From an uncultured Prevotella sp. (lineage in GTDB: Bacteria; Bacteroidota; Bacteroidia; Bacteroidales; Bacteroidaceae), in contig URRR01000011.1 of assembly GCA_900550365.1 (NCBI GenBank), positions 1 to 64,000 of the forward strand: 64,000 nt of DNA, read 5' to 3'. Below the pieces are notes generated by a model that was not told the origin of the DNA, did no database searches, and saw only the letters and a list, made by a program, of their open reading frames with translations. Made by a program: the position numbers and the translations under genes. Every line of letters starts with the position of its first letter. Position 1 is the stretch's first letter. Positions 24,766-34,681 of this stretch are shown one piece after another.

Positions 24766-25890
24766 ATGCGAAAGATCATGATTCTTGCTGCCGCAGTCCT
24801 GACTATGGCATTTTCTCCAATTGCCGCTACTGCGCAGACCGTAAACAACTTTACCATTAAACGAGGAACCAACATCAGCCACTGGCTCTCTCAGAGTAAC
24901 GAACGCGGCGAGGCACGCCGCCGGCACATCAAGGAAGCCGACTTTGCACGACTTGAAGAACTCGGGTTCGATTTCGTACGCCTTCCGATTGACGAGGAGC
25001 AGTTTTGGGATGAGCAGGGCAACAAGCTGCCCGAGGCTTGGGAGCTGCTTACGCAGGCCTTGAACTGGGCCGGACGTCACCATTTGCGCACCATAGTAGA
25101 CTTACACATCATCCGCTCACACAATTTCAATGCCGTCAACGAGGGCAGAACCAATACCCTTTTCACGTCAGACGAAGCACAGCAGGACCTTATAAACATG
25201 TGGTACCAGCTGTCTGACGCGCTCAAGGCCTACAGCGTTGATTCCGTGGCCTACGAGCTGATGAACGAGCCCGTGGCCGATGAGCACGAACAGTGGAACA
25301 AGTTGGTTTTCAAGGTTCACAAGGCTCTCAGGGAGCGTGAGCCGCAACGTACTCTGGTTATCGGGTCCAACAAGTGGCAAAGCACCTGGACATTCAAGTA
25401 CCTGCGCATACCTGAAGGCGATAAGAATATCATTCTCTCCTTCCATTACTATGAGCCTCAGGTGCTTACTCATTACGGAGCGCCCTGGACCCCGATAGGC
25501 AGCTACCGCGGCAAACTCACTTATCCCGGGCAACTCGTCTCTCAGGCCGATTATGATGCCGCTCCCGATAACCTAAAGCCCATGTTGAAGCAGTACACAG
25601 GCGAGTGGAATCGTGAGCGTATAGCCCGGGACTTCAGTGACGCCATAGCTGTGGCAAAAAAATATGGCGTGCAGCTCTACTGTGGCGAATGGGGAGTATA
25701 TGAGCCCGTTGACCGTGAATTGGCTTATAAGTGGACAAAGGACATGCTGTGGGTGTTCGGCAAATACAACATTGCATGGGCCTCTTGGTGCTACGACAAC
25801 GACTTCGGCTTCTGGGACCAGAAAAGCCAGTCGTTCAAGGACCGCCCGCTGGTGGAGCTCCTGACCGGAAAAAAAGAAATAACTGAATAA
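24766..25890 (+). CDS. Glycoside hydrolase family 5 (endo-beta-glucanase type)
   Basis: This 374-residue enzyme has a signal peptide (about 1-24, ATAQ). GH5 landmarks are RLPID near 72, VDLHIIRSHN, the acid/base glutamate E168 in YELMNEP, FHYYEP near 227 and the nucleophile E308 in YCGEWGVY. It should cleave internal beta-1,4-glucosidic or related bonds in the periplasm or at the surface. It leads a tight operon with GH94 (20-base gap) and a GPH symporter. The exact subfamily is not certain. Confidence 0.87.
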   Translation: MRKIMILAAAVLTMAFSPIAATAQTVNNFTIKRGTNISHWLSQSNERGEARRRHIKEADFARLEELGFDFVRLPIDEEQFWDEQGNKLPEAWELLTQALNWAGRHHLRTIVDLHIIRSHNFNAVNEGRTNTLFTSDEAQQDLINMWYQLSDALKAYSVDSVAYELMNEPVADEHEQWNKLVFKVHKALREREPQRTLVIGSNKWQSTWTFKYLRIPEGDKNIILSFHYYEPQVLTHYGAPWTPIGSYRGKLTYPGQLVSQADYDAAPDNLKPMLKQYTGEWNRERIARDFSDAIAVAKKYGVQLYCGEWGVYEPVDRELAYKWTKDMLWVFGKYNIAWASWCYDNDFGFWDQKSQSFKDRPLVELLTGKKEITE

Positions 25891-25910
25891 ACTTTCTACC
25901 AGACGAAACA

Positions 25911-28403
25911 ATGAAAAAGACATACGGACATTTCGACGACGCAAACCGTGAATATGTAATCACCGACCCTGCGACACCATTCCCCTGGATCAACTATCTG
26001 GGCAATGAAGATTTCTTTAGTCTTATTTCCAACACGGCGGGAGGTTACTCCTTCTACAAGGATGCCAAATTCCGCCGCATCACGCGCTACCGTTATAATG
26101 ACGTGCCGATGGACAATGGCGGCCGTTACTTTTACATAAAGGACGGTGACGTTGTGTGGAGCCCCGGCTGGAAGCCGTGCAAGACCCCGCTCGACAGTTA
26201 TGAGTGCCGTCATGGATTAAACTACACCCGCATCACGGGCAGCAAGAACGGCATAGAGGTGTCAGAGCTTTTCTTCGTCCCTCTGAATACATGGGCCGAG
26301 GTGCAGAAGGTGACAATCCGCAACACCGCTGACCGGAAGAAGACCCTGAAGCTCTTTTCGTATGCCGAGTGGTGCTTGTGGAATGCCGCTACCGACATGG
26401 AGAATTTCCAGCGCAACCTGAGCATTGGCGAGGTGGAAATAGAGCAGGGCGCGGCCTCTACCGTCATTTACCATAAGACAGAGTACAAGGAGCGCCGCAA
26501 CCATTATGCCTATTACGCCTTGGCCAATGCACGGGCCGACGGTTTCGACACCGACCGCGAGTCGTTCGTCGGCCTCTACAACGAGCTGTCCGGCCCGCAG
26601 TGCGTCATGGCAGGCAAGCCGTCCGCTTCCGTGGCACACGGCTGGAGCCCCATTGCCTCACATTATATAGAGGTAAGCCTCATGCCCGGCGAACAGAGAG
26701 ACCTTATCTTCCTGCTCGGCTATGCAGAAAACGCGCAGGACGAGAAATATGCCGACCCGCACGCCGACCCTGCGCTCATCACCTCGCTGGGAGCTCTTGA
26801 CCGCACCATAGTAAACAAAGAGAAGGCGCACGCAACCATCGGAAGATTCAGCACCGTAGAGGCTGTCGACAAAGCCTTCGGCGAGCTGCGCGCCATGTGG
26901 GACGGGCTGCTTGACAAGTTTCAGGTCTCTACGGGCGACGACCGCCTTGACCGGATGGTAAACATCTGGAACCAGTACCAGTGCATGATAACGTTCAACT
27001 TCTCGCGCTCGGCCAGCTTCTTCGAGAGCGGCATAGGCCGTGGCATGGGCTTCCGCGATTCCAATCAGGATCTTGTCGGCTTTGTGCATCAGGTACCCGA
27101 ACGGGCCCGTCAGCGCATAATCGACATCGCCTCGACGCAGTTCCCCGACGGCGGCTGTTATCATCAGTACCAGCCCCTCACCAGGCGCGGCAACAACGAT
27201 ATCGGCGGCGGATTCAACGACGACCCCATGTGGCTAATCTTCGGCACCGTGGCATACGTGAAGGAAACCGGCGATTACAGCATTCTCGACGAGAAAGTGC
27301 CCTGGGACAACAGGCCCGGCTCTGAAGTGCCGCTCATGGAGCATCTCCGCATTTCGTTCAACCACGTCGTTGAGAATCTCGGCCCCCATAAGTTACCCCT
27401 TATCGGCCGGGCAGACTGGAACGACTGTCTCAACCTCAACTGCTTTTCATGGGACCCTGACGAATCGTTCCAGACCACAGAGAACGTTTCCGAAGGCTCC
27501 AAGGCAGAGTCGCTGATGATAGCGGGGCTCTTCGTCTTCTGCGGCCGTCAGTATGCCGGGTTGTGCAGAGCCCTTGGCCTGGATGCTGAGGCAAAGCGCG
27601 CTGCAGGTTGCGTCGACGCCATGGTCGGGGCCGTAAAGAAGTACGGCTGGGACGGCGAGTGGTATCTCCGCGCCTACGATTTTTACGGCAATAAAATAGG
27701 CTCCCGCGAAAACGAGGAAGGCAAGATTTTCATTGAGTCGCAAGGCTTCTGCACCATGGCCGGTATCGGAATGGAGGAAGGCCTGGTAAGCAAGGCTCTT
27801 GACTCCTGCAAGCGTTACCTTGACAGCGGGCACGGCATGGTGCTCAACAGCCCCGCCTTCACCACATACCATGTTGAAATGGGCGAAATCACGTCTTATC
27901 CGGCCGGTTACAAGGAGAATGCCGGCATCTTCTGCCACAACAACCCCTGGGTTATCATAGGAGAGACCGTGGCCGGACGTGGCGACGACGCCTGGGAGCA
28001 CTACACCAAGATATGTCCCGCATGGATTGAGGATCAGACGCTTCACAAGGTAGAGCCATACGTCTATTGCCAGATGGTGGCAGGCAAGGACGCCGCACGC
28101 CCGGGCGAGGGAAAAAACTCATGGCTTACGGGCACCGCGGCATGGAACTGGCTCGCCGTTACCCAGTATATCCTCGGCATACGCCCTACATACGACGGAG
28201 TAGAGATAGACCCCTGCCTGCCAAAGACGATGAAGGAGTACACCGTAAAGCGCAAGCTGCGGGGCAGCGAGCTGAGCATCACCGTGAAGAATCCTAACGG
28301 CAAGTCGAAAGGCGTAAGCCGGATAACCGTTGACGGAAAGCCCGTTGACGGCAACGTTGTGAAGGCCCTTCCGGGTAAGCATGTTGTAGTGGTGGAGATG
28401 TAA
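25911..28403 (+). CDS. GH94 cellobiose-phosphorylase-type enzyme
   Basis: This 830-residue cytoplasmic enzyme has no signal peptide and matches GH94 throughout. It begins MKKTYGHFDDANREYVITDP, with the N-terminal beta-sandwich to about residue 300 and the (alpha/alpha)6 barrel beyond. The motif ADWND at 501-505 holds the expected catalytic acid, and FRDSNQDL near 387 and the SWLTGTAAW stretch near 745 are conserved. Length fits cellobiose phosphorylases (about 810-830). It would split cellobiose or a related beta-glucoside with phosphate into glucose-1-phosphate and sugar, saving ATP. It sits between GH5 and the GPH symporter. Confidence 0.9.
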   Translation: MKKTYGHFDDANREYVITDPATPFPWINYLGNEDFFSLISNTAGGYSFYKDAKFRRITRYRYNDVPMDNGGRYFYIKDGDVVWSPGWKPCKTPLDSYECRHGLNYTRITGSKNGIEVSELFFVPLNTWAEVQKVTIRNTADRKKTLKLFSYAEWCLWNAATDMENFQRNLSIGEVEIEQGAASTVIYHKTEYKERRNHYAYYALANARADGFDTDRESFVGLYNELSGPQCVMAGKPSASVAHGWSPIASHYIEVSLMPGEQRDLIFLLGYAENAQDEKYADPHADPALITSLGALDRTIVNKEKAHATIGRFSTVEAVDKAFGELRAMWDGLLDKFQVSTGDDRLDRMVNIWNQYQCMITFNFSRSASFFESGIGRGMGFRDSNQDLVGFVHQVPERARQRIIDIASTQFPDGGCYHQYQPLTRRGNNDIGGGFNDDPMWLIFGTVAYVKETGDYSILDEKVPWDNRPGSEVPLMEHLRISFNHVVENLGPHKLPLIGRADWNDCLNLNCFSWDPDESFQTTENVSEGSKAESLMIAGLFVFCGRQYAGLCRALGLDAEAKRAAGCVDAMVGAVKKYGWDGEWYLRAYDFYGNKIGSRENEEGKIFIESQGFCTMAGIGMEEGLVSKALDSCKRYLDSGHGMVLNSPAFTTYHVEMGEITSYPAGYKENAGIFCHNNPWVIIGETVAGRGDDAWEHYTKICPAWIEDQTLHKVEPYVYCQMVAGKDAARPGEGKNSWLTGTAAWNWLAVTQYILGIRPTYDGVEIDPCLPKTMKEYTVKRKLRGSELSITVKNPNGKSKGVSRITVDGKPVDGNVVKALPGKHVVVVEM

Positions 28404-28433
28404 AGTAAAAAGCGAATTTCACAATAATTTATC

Positions 28434-29819
28434 ATGGCCAAACTGACTGAAAAAATAGGATATGGCATGGGAGACATGGCATCTTCCATGTTCTGGAAGA
28501 TATTTTCTTATTATCTTCCCATTTTTTACAGTGATATATTCCAATTATCACTCACCCATACCGCCACTCTGATGTTTGTGACGCGTGTATGGGACGCAGT
28601 GTCCGACCCTATGATGGGTGCCGTTTGCGACCGTACCAACACCCGTTGGGGTAAGTATCGTCCTTACCTGTTGTGGTTCTCGCTGCCATTTGCCATTAGT
28701 GGAGTATTGTTGTTCACCACACCCGACTGTGACGAACAGGGGCGTCTTATTTATGCCTACATTACATACATCTTAATGATGACAGTTTACACCTGCATCA
28801 ATGTGCCTTACGCATCTATGCTTGGCGTGATAACGTCCGACAGCTACGAGAAGACCGTCTTCTCAAGCTATCGTATGTTTTTCGCCTATGGCGGCTCGTT
28901 CATAGCCCTGTATGCCTGGGAACCGTTGTGCAAGTTATTTTCTGACAATAAACTGTTTTTTATCACAGTTAAAGGAGATGCGGGTGCATGGCAAGGCGCT
29001 ATGATGGTCATCGCCGCGGTGTGTTTTCTGCTTTTCATCGGTAGTTTCCTGTTAACCCGCGAGCATGTCAAGGGAGTCAAGGGAGACAAACTGATTAATG
29101 ATTTTCGTTCTTTAGTAAGGAATTTTCCTTGGTGGATTATTACCTGCACAGCCCTTTGCACCAATTTATTTAACACGGTGCGTGGTGCCACTGTGGCTTA
29201 TTACTTCAAATATTACATCGGAGACAGCAATATGGTGGACTTGGGCTTTGTCTCATTCCTTTTCTATGCAGGCGTGTTCCTTGCCATTGGAGAAGTGTGC
29301 AACATGATAGGAGTGGCGTGCGCCATGCCTTTGAGCAAGCGGCTTGGTAAGAAAACAACGTTCCTTGTTTCAGCTGTGGTAATGGGCGCACTTAGCATTT
29401 TGTTCTTCTATATGCCGTTAAGCAACGGCGGATTCATTTGTATATTGCTTCTTCAGGTTCTTATCAGCATCTTCACCGGAGTGGTAAGTCCGCTGGTATG
29501 GAGTATGTATGCTGATGTGGCTGACTATTCTTACTACAAACACGGAACAGCCTCTACCGCCCTCATTTTCTCTTCCGGTTCAATGGCTCAGAAGTTCGGA
29601 GGTGCAATCGCCGGTTCGGCCGTGCTGCTGTTGTTCAGCGTCATGGGTCTCCAGCCCAATTCTGCCACACAGACACCGAGCGCTATCTTTGGAATGAAAC
29701 TGGCGATGAGCTATATTCCGGCGTTCATCTCGTTGTTGATAGTGGGCCTGATGGTGCTGTATCCGCTTACCACCAAGCGTATCGAGGAGTTCAAGAGTTC
29801 TGATGTGGAAAGGCAATGA
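28434..29819 (+). CDS. GPH-family sugar:cation symporter (MFS)
   Basis: This 461-residue protein has about 12 TM segments and the GPH signature near the N-terminus: EKIGYGMGDMAS, then RVWDAVSDPMMGAVCDRT and GKYRPYLLW. It should import di- or oligosaccharides across the inner membrane for the GH94 enzyme. It starts 30 bases after GH94 and ends the first PUL operon. Confidence 0.9.
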   Translation: MAKLTEKIGYGMGDMASSMFWKIFSYYLPIFYSDIFQLSLTHTATLMFVTRVWDAVSDPMMGAVCDRTNTRWGKYRPYLLWFSLPFAISGVLLFTTPDCDEQGRLIYAYITYILMMTVYTCINVPYASMLGVITSDSYEKTVFSSYRMFFAYGGSFIALYAWEPLCKLFSDNKLFFITVKGDAGAWQGAMMVIAAVCFLLFIGSFLLTREHVKGVKGDKLINDFRSLVRNFPWWIITCTALCTNLFNTVRGATVAYYFKYYIGDSNMVDLGFVSFLFYAGVFLAIGEVCNMIGVACAMPLSKRLGKKTTFLVSAVVMGALSILFFYMPLSNGGFICILLLQVLISIFTGVVSPLVWSMYADVADYSYYKHGTASTALIFSSGSMAQKFGGAIAGSAVLLLFSVMGLQPNSATQTPSAIFGMKLAMSYIPAFISLLIVGLMVLYPLTTKRIEEFKSSDVERQ

Positions 29820-29869
29820 TGAACTATTATTATTGCTAAAAAATCTGCAAATAAAGGAGCAAAGGTTTT

Positions 29870-29909
29870 ATTCCTCGTGAAATAAGGTTTGTTTTCTGAC
29901 GAAAGACAT
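29870..29909 (+). promoter_or_regulatory. Candidate PUL operator, copy 2
   Basis: The second copy of the 40-base element, with one base changed (AAATAAGG for AAATGAGG). A further 30 or so bases downstream are also loosely conserved. The distance to the -7 box TATATTTG is 51 bases. Confidence 0.65.
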
Positions 29910-29960
29910 GCATCAAACCTTAATCGATAGGAAGTGAACCTGCCCACATGAAAATTTATT

Positions 29961-29968
29961 TATATTTG
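29961..29968 (+). promoter_or_regulatory. Promoter -7 box TATATTTG for the second GH5 transcript
   Basis: A consensus -7 box 32 bases before the ATG at 30,000. Confidence 0.5.
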
Positions 29969-29999
29969 CAATATGTTTAAAAAAATAAACTAAAAAATC

Positions 30000-31202
30000 A
30001 TGAAAACGTATTTGAGAAGAATCTGTTGGCTGTTGACACTGATGTTTATCGTAACGCTGTGTCACGCCCAAGAGACAGCCCGGCAATGGAACAGTGAAGT
30101 CACAGCCGGATGGAACCTTGGTAACCAGTTTGAATGTTCTGCTCCCGGACAAGATGGAGAGTCTATGTATATAGGTGAACCAGACGGAGCCGACAATGCA
30201 GAAACGGCATGGGGAAACCCGGTAGTGACAAAGAAGACCATTAAGGCCGTGCACGATGCCGGATTCAATGCCATACGCATACCTGTCAGGTGGCAATGTC
30301 ATATCACCAACCCTGCGGCCATGAGCATCAGCAAGACGTGGATGAGCAGAATAAAAGAGGTGATAGACTGGTGCCTGGAATATGACATGAAAGTCATCGT
30401 TAACGTGCATCATGATAAGTGGCTTGAGAGCCGTCCCTTCTATGCGAACAAGGAAGAAAACTGCCAGAAACTGGCTTTGTTGTGGATGAACATTGCCACT
30501 GAACTTGGCAAATATGATTACCGTGTGGCATTTGCCGGTACCAACGAGGTTCATGTACCTGATAACTGGGGAAAACCTACTGCCGAAAATCTTGATGTGC
30601 AGAACGCTTATAACCAGACTTTCATCGATATTGTGCGTGCCACAGGCGGAAATAATACAAAACGTCACCTGATAGTACAGACGTATGTGTGCAATGCTGA
30701 TTATGGTCTGTATAACGGCGACTTCGTAATCCCTACCGACATAGATGGTAACGGCAATGATTATATGAGCGTTGAGCTGCATTATTATAACCCGTGGGAA
30801 TATGCCGGCAGCGGCGAATGTTACTACTGGGGTGAGCCGTACAAGCAGTATGGCAAAGCGTCACAGAGCGATGAGAAAACTATGATTAATTTCTTCGACA
30901 AATTGGTGAGCGAATGGGGCGCGAAAGGATTAGGCATAGTGATTGGAGAGTGGGGAATGACCGACCATTACAAAGGCTCTGAGGCTGACCGCATGCACGA
31001 GAATATGACCTATTACTGCAAAACACTGGTGTCAGAGGCGCGCAAACGCGGATTTTCAACCTTCATTTGGGACAACAACCGGTTTGGCAACGGTGCTGAT
31101 ATGTTCGGCATTTTTGATCGTAATAAGAATATGGCGATAAAAGCTGACTGGGTGATAAAAGGCATTAAAGAAGGTATTGCTGAGAGTTCGAAAACTATGT
31201 AG
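30000..31202 (+). CDS. Glycoside hydrolase family 5, GH5_4-like endoglucanase
   Basis: This 400-residue enzyme has a signal peptide (about 1-23, CHAQ). Landmarks are AGWNLGNQFE near 36, AWGNPVVTKKTI near 70, FNAIRIPVRWQCH near 89, VNVHHDKW, the acid/base E183 in AGTNEVH (V in place of the usual P) and the nucleophile E317 in VIGEWGMT. GH5_4 enzymes attack cellulose, mixed-linkage glucan, xyloglucan or mannan. It has its own copy of the PUL operator. The gap to SusC is 278 bases and carries a palindromic repeat. Confidence 0.87.
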   Translation: MKTYLRRICWLLTLMFIVTLCHAQETARQWNSEVTAGWNLGNQFECSAPGQDGESMYIGEPDGADNAETAWGNPVVTKKTIKAVHDAGFNAIRIPVRWQCHITNPAAMSISKTWMSRIKEVIDWCLEYDMKVIVNVHHDKWLESRPFYANKEENCQKLALLWMNIATELGKYDYRVAFAGTNEVHVPDNWGKPTAENLDVQNAYNQTFIDIVRATGGNNTKRHLIVQTYVCNADYGLYNGDFVIPTDIDGNGNDYMSVELHYYNPWEYAGSGECYYWGEPYKQYGKASQSDEKTMINFFDKLVSEWGAKGLGIVIGEWGMTDHYKGSEADRMHENMTYYCKTLVSEARKRGFSTFIWDNNRFGNGADMFGIFDRNKNMAIKADWVIKGIKEGIAESSKTM

Positions 31203-31301
31203 ATAACAAAAACCATACGTTAGCGGAGTTATTTTAAGTGGCATTGTGAAGGTTACGGTTTCAAACTGTGTCCTTTCAGCTTGCATTACATGGCTTTTCG
31301 C

Positions 31302-31350
31302 CTTGTAAAAGGCCGTCTTTTACACTATAAAAGGATGCCTTTTGCAAGCT
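31302..31350. repeat. AAAAGGC palindromic repeat, copy 3 (between GH5 and SusC)
   Basis: Units CTTGTAAAAGGCCGTCTTTT and ATAAAAGGATGCCTTTTGCA. The hairpins sit inside the PUL and could tune GH5-SusC readthrough. Confidence 0.6.
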
Positions 31351-31480
31351 CGTCGGAAGAAAGTGAAAATCGTAAGCAAAAACAGCAGAAATGTAACACA
31401 CCGTAAGTTTTTGCGAAAAAGAGCCACAGATAAATTCGTAAACGAAAACATGAAATACATCTTAAACTAAAAAAACTATT

Positions 31481-34400
31481 ATGGCAATTAAACGATTTAA
31501 TTTAGTGTTATGTATGCTTGGGGCAAGCCTGATTGCGCCGGCGGTCATGGCAGCCACACCGGCTACGCCAAGAGCATCGGACGTAGGCATAATGGCGAGT
31601 CAGGCAGGGATTACAGTAAAGGGAAACGTCTCTGATGCGGCAGGCCCTTTAATTGGCGTGTCAGTGAAGGTGGTCGGATCCTCTACTGGTGTTATTACTG
31701 ATCTTGACGGTAACTTTACTTTACAGTGCAACGCTGGTGATGAGCTTGAGATTTCATATGTAGGATACAAAACCGTACGTGTGAAGGCTCAGAACAGTTT
31801 AAAAATCAAACTTGAGGAAAACACTGAGCAGCTGGATGAGCTGGTTGTTACCGCACTTGGTATAAAGCGTGACCGTAAGGCTCTCGGCTACGGATTAGCC
31901 GAAGTAAATGGTGACGAACTGACCAAAGCTAAGGAGACAAATGTCATGAACTCACTTGCTGGTAAAGTCGCAGGTCTTGTTGTCACCAATACGGCTGGTG
32001 GCTCTGCCGGTTCAACGAGAGTTATGCTCCGTGGTACGACCGAACTGACCGGTAATAACCAACCTCTTTACGTGATTGACGGCGTTCCTTTGGATAATAC
32101 CAACTTCGGAAGCGCCGGTGAGCAGGGCGGTTATGACCTTGGTGACGGTATTTCTGCCATTAATCCTGACGATATTGAAACGATGACAGTGCTTAAAGGT
32201 CCGGCAGCTTCCGCTCTTTACGGTTCACGTGCATCTCACGGTGTAATCCTTATCACGACGAAAAAGGCTGACAAGGAGAAGATTTCAGTTGAGTATAACG
32301 GCTCGCTGACATTTGACAAGCAGCTTGCTAAGTGGGACGACGTGCAGGAGATATATGGTATGGGTGACAACGGCCAGTACCAACTTGACGCTTCGTCGGG
32401 AACAAACCAGAGCTGGGGCGTAAAGGCAGACATGATAGACAAGACTTATTATGATGGTTCTGTACGTCCGTTCCTCATGTATCCGAACAACACATCTTCA
32501 TTCTTCCGCACCGGTATTACAACTCAAAACACAGCAATTTTGAGTGTAAACACAGGCAAAACCGGTATACGTTTCTCTTTTACCGATATGCGTAATAAGG
32601 ACATTCTTCCAAACACGCACATGAGTCGTGACAATTTCAACCTCCGTGTAACAACTTCCATGGGCCCGGTTGATCTCGACTTTACAGCCAACTATGTCCG
32701 TGAGAATGTGAAGAACCGTCCTGCACTCGGCAGTTCGCAAAGCAATGTGGGCAAGAACCTTATGACTTTGGCAGGCACGTATAATGTAGAATGGCTCAAG
32801 AATTATCAGAACGAAGACGGCACTTATGCCAACTGGAATGGTAACGACCAGTATAACAGAAACCCGTATTGGGATCTCTACAAGAACAACAACACGTCGG
32901 CCAAGGATGTGTTCCGTTTTACCGCGAAAGCCATTTACAACATTAACAAGCACTTGAAAATTCAAGGAACCATTGGTACGGACATTAACAACATGGATTT
33001 CGATGAGTTCATTGCCCGCACGACCCCTGGCGTTCTTGCCGGTAAGCTCACCAATTCGATTTTCAATAACCGTACTCTGAATGCAGAGCTTCTTGCTCTA
33101 TATAACAACAACTGGGGAAACTTCGATTTCAATGCCACTCTGGGCGGAAACATATTTAAGGTGGACAATAAGACAACCGTTATTACCGGTACTGACCAGC
33201 AAATGGATGATGTAGTCTCAATTCTGAATTATGCAGAGCAGAATGTACAACCGGGCACTTACAAGAAGCAGATAAATTCTCTTTATGGAAGTGCAAGCCT
33301 TGGCTATCTCTCTACATACTATCTTGAAGGAACTATCCGTGGCGACCGTTCATCTACGCTTCCGTCTGCAAATAATACATATATTTATCCTTCAGTATCA
33401 GGAAGTGTCATATTCTCTAACTTTTTCAAGAACCATAAAATCTTAAGCTTTGGTAAGGTTCGTGCTTCATGGGCGAAAGTAGGTTCTGACACTGACCCGT
33501 ATCAGCTCGCCCTGACCTATTCTACAGGTAAATATAAATACCCGGGCTTTACCATCGGTATGATCAATAATAATACTAAGCCGAACAGCAACCTTAAGCC
33601 GACGATGACAAGCTCTTATGAACTTGGTCTTGAGCTCAAGTTCTTCAACGGACGCTTGGGAATTGACTTCACATATTATAATCAGACTTCAAAAGATCAG
33701 ATTATTGCGCTTGCTTCTTCTTCGGCTTCAGGATATCCTAGCCGCCTTATCAATGCCGGAAAGATTCAGAACAAGGGTGTCGAGCTGTCAATCAACGGCC
33801 GTATCCTCCAAATCAAGGATTTTGCATGGGATGCAGGTTTCAACTTCTCAAAGAACTCAAACAAGGTGCTTGAGCTTGTTGAAGGCATGGATTTCTTCCA
33901 GCTGGCTGATGCAAGTTGGGCTAATGTCTCAGTAGGCGCTGAGGTAGGAAAGGACTTTGGTTCTATTCTTGGTACTGATTTCAAGCGCAATGAGAATGGT
34001 GATATCCTCATCGACAAGAACACGGGTCTTCCCCTTTATGATGAAAATCTCAAGACTCTCGGTAACTCCAGTTGGGACTGGACCGGCGGATTCTACTCTA
34101 CATTCACTTATAAGAACTTCCACCTTTATGCCGGATTCGACGTGAAAATGGGAGCCGACCTCTATTCATTCTCGATGCGCTCGGCTTATCTCACCGGTAA
34201 AGCTACGGCAACTCTTGCAGGGCGTGAAGAGTGGTATCGCTCTGAAGAGGCCCGTAAGGCTGCCGGCATGACTGAGGCCGAGTGGCGTGCGGCAGGTAAG
34301 TGTGAGGGTCTCATTGTTGACGGTGTCGTTGACAATGGTGACGGTACTTACAGCAAAAACACTTATCCCGTGAACCCGCAGAATTATTGGAAGAGTGTGG

Positions 34401-34669
34401 CTGAAAAGGCTCCTGCGCTTTTCATCTACGATAACTCTTACATCAAGTGCCGCGAAATTACTTTCGGATACACTTTCCCGGAAAAAATGTTAGGCAAGTT
34501 TATAAAGTCTCTCTCTGTTTCGTTCGTGGCCCGTAACCCGTTTATTATCTGGAAGAAAATTCCGAATATTGACCCTGACTCTAACTATAATACATCCGGT
34601 ATGGGTCTTGAGTACGGTTCGCTTCCGTCACGCCGGAGCTATGGTTTTAATGTAAATATTAAATTCTAA
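31481..34669 (+). CDS. SusC/RagA-family TonB-dependent transporter
   Basis: This 1,062-residue outer-membrane transporter has a signal peptide (about 1-24, VMAA), a carboxypeptidase-regulatory-like domain (about 45-115, with DLDGNFTLQCNAGDELEISY and VGYKTV), and a SusC TonB-box region followed by LDELVVTALGIKRDRKALGY. The plug runs from about 140 with the IRGTTEL-type MLRGTTEL and PLYVIDGVPL stretch, then the barrel ends VNIKF. With the SusD-like protein it should form the pedal-bin complex that imports beta-glucan oligosaccharides. The SusD start lies 12 bases after its stop. Confidence 0.95.
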   Translation: MAIKRFNLVLCMLGASLIAPAVMAATPATPRASDVGIMASQAGITVKGNVSDAAGPLIGVSVKVVGSSTGVITDLDGNFTLQCNAGDELEISYVGYKTVRVKAQNSLKIKLEENTEQLDELVVTALGIKRDRKALGYGLAEVNGDELTKAKETNVMNSLAGKVAGLVVTNTAGGSAGSTRVMLRGTTELTGNNQPLYVIDGVPLDNTNFGSAGEQGGYDLGDGISAINPDDIETMTVLKGPAASALYGSRASHGVILITTKKADKEKISVEYNGSLTFDKQLAKWDDVQEIYGMGDNGQYQLDASSGTNQSWGVKADMIDKTYYDGSVRPFLMYPNNTSSFFRTGITTQNTAILSVNTGKTGIRFSFTDMRNKDILPNTHMSRDNFNLRVTTSMGPVDLDFTANYVRENVKNRPALGSSQSNVGKNLMTLAGTYNVEWLKNYQNEDGTYANWNGNDQYNRNPYWDLYKNNNTSAKDVFRFTAKAIYNINKHLKIQGTIGTDINNMDFDEFIARTTPGVLAGKLTNSIFNNRTLNAELLALYNNNWGNFDFNATLGGNIFKVDNKTTVITGTDQQMDDVVSILNYAEQNVQPGTYKKQINSLYGSASLGYLSTYYLEGTIRGDRSSTLPSANNTYIYPSVSGSVIFSNFFKNHKILSFGKVRASWAKVGSDTDPYQLALTYSTGKYKYPGFTIGMINNNTKPNSNLKPTMTSSYELGLELKFFNGRLGIDFTYYNQTSKDQIIALASSSASGYPSRLINAGKIQNKGVELSINGRILQIKDFAWDAGFNFSKNSNKVLELVEGMDFFQLADASWANVSVGAEVGKDFGSILGTDFKRNENGDILIDKNTGLPLYDENLKTLGNSSWDWTGGFYSTFTYKNFHLYAGFDVKMGADLYSFSMRSAYLTGKATATLAGREEWYRSEEARKAAGMTEAEWRAAGKCEGLIVDGVVDNGDGTYSKNTYPVNPQNYWKSVAEKAPALFIYDNSYIKCREITFGYTFPEKMLGKFIKSLSVSFVARNPFIIWKKIPNIDPDSNYNTSGMGLEYGSLPSRRSYGFNVNIKF

Positions 34670-34681
34670 CAGACATTGATT

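Noticed and set aside
29913..30782. A 289-codon minus-strand open frame
   Set aside because: Antisense to the GH5_4 enzyme with both catalytic glutamates; no domain in the translation.
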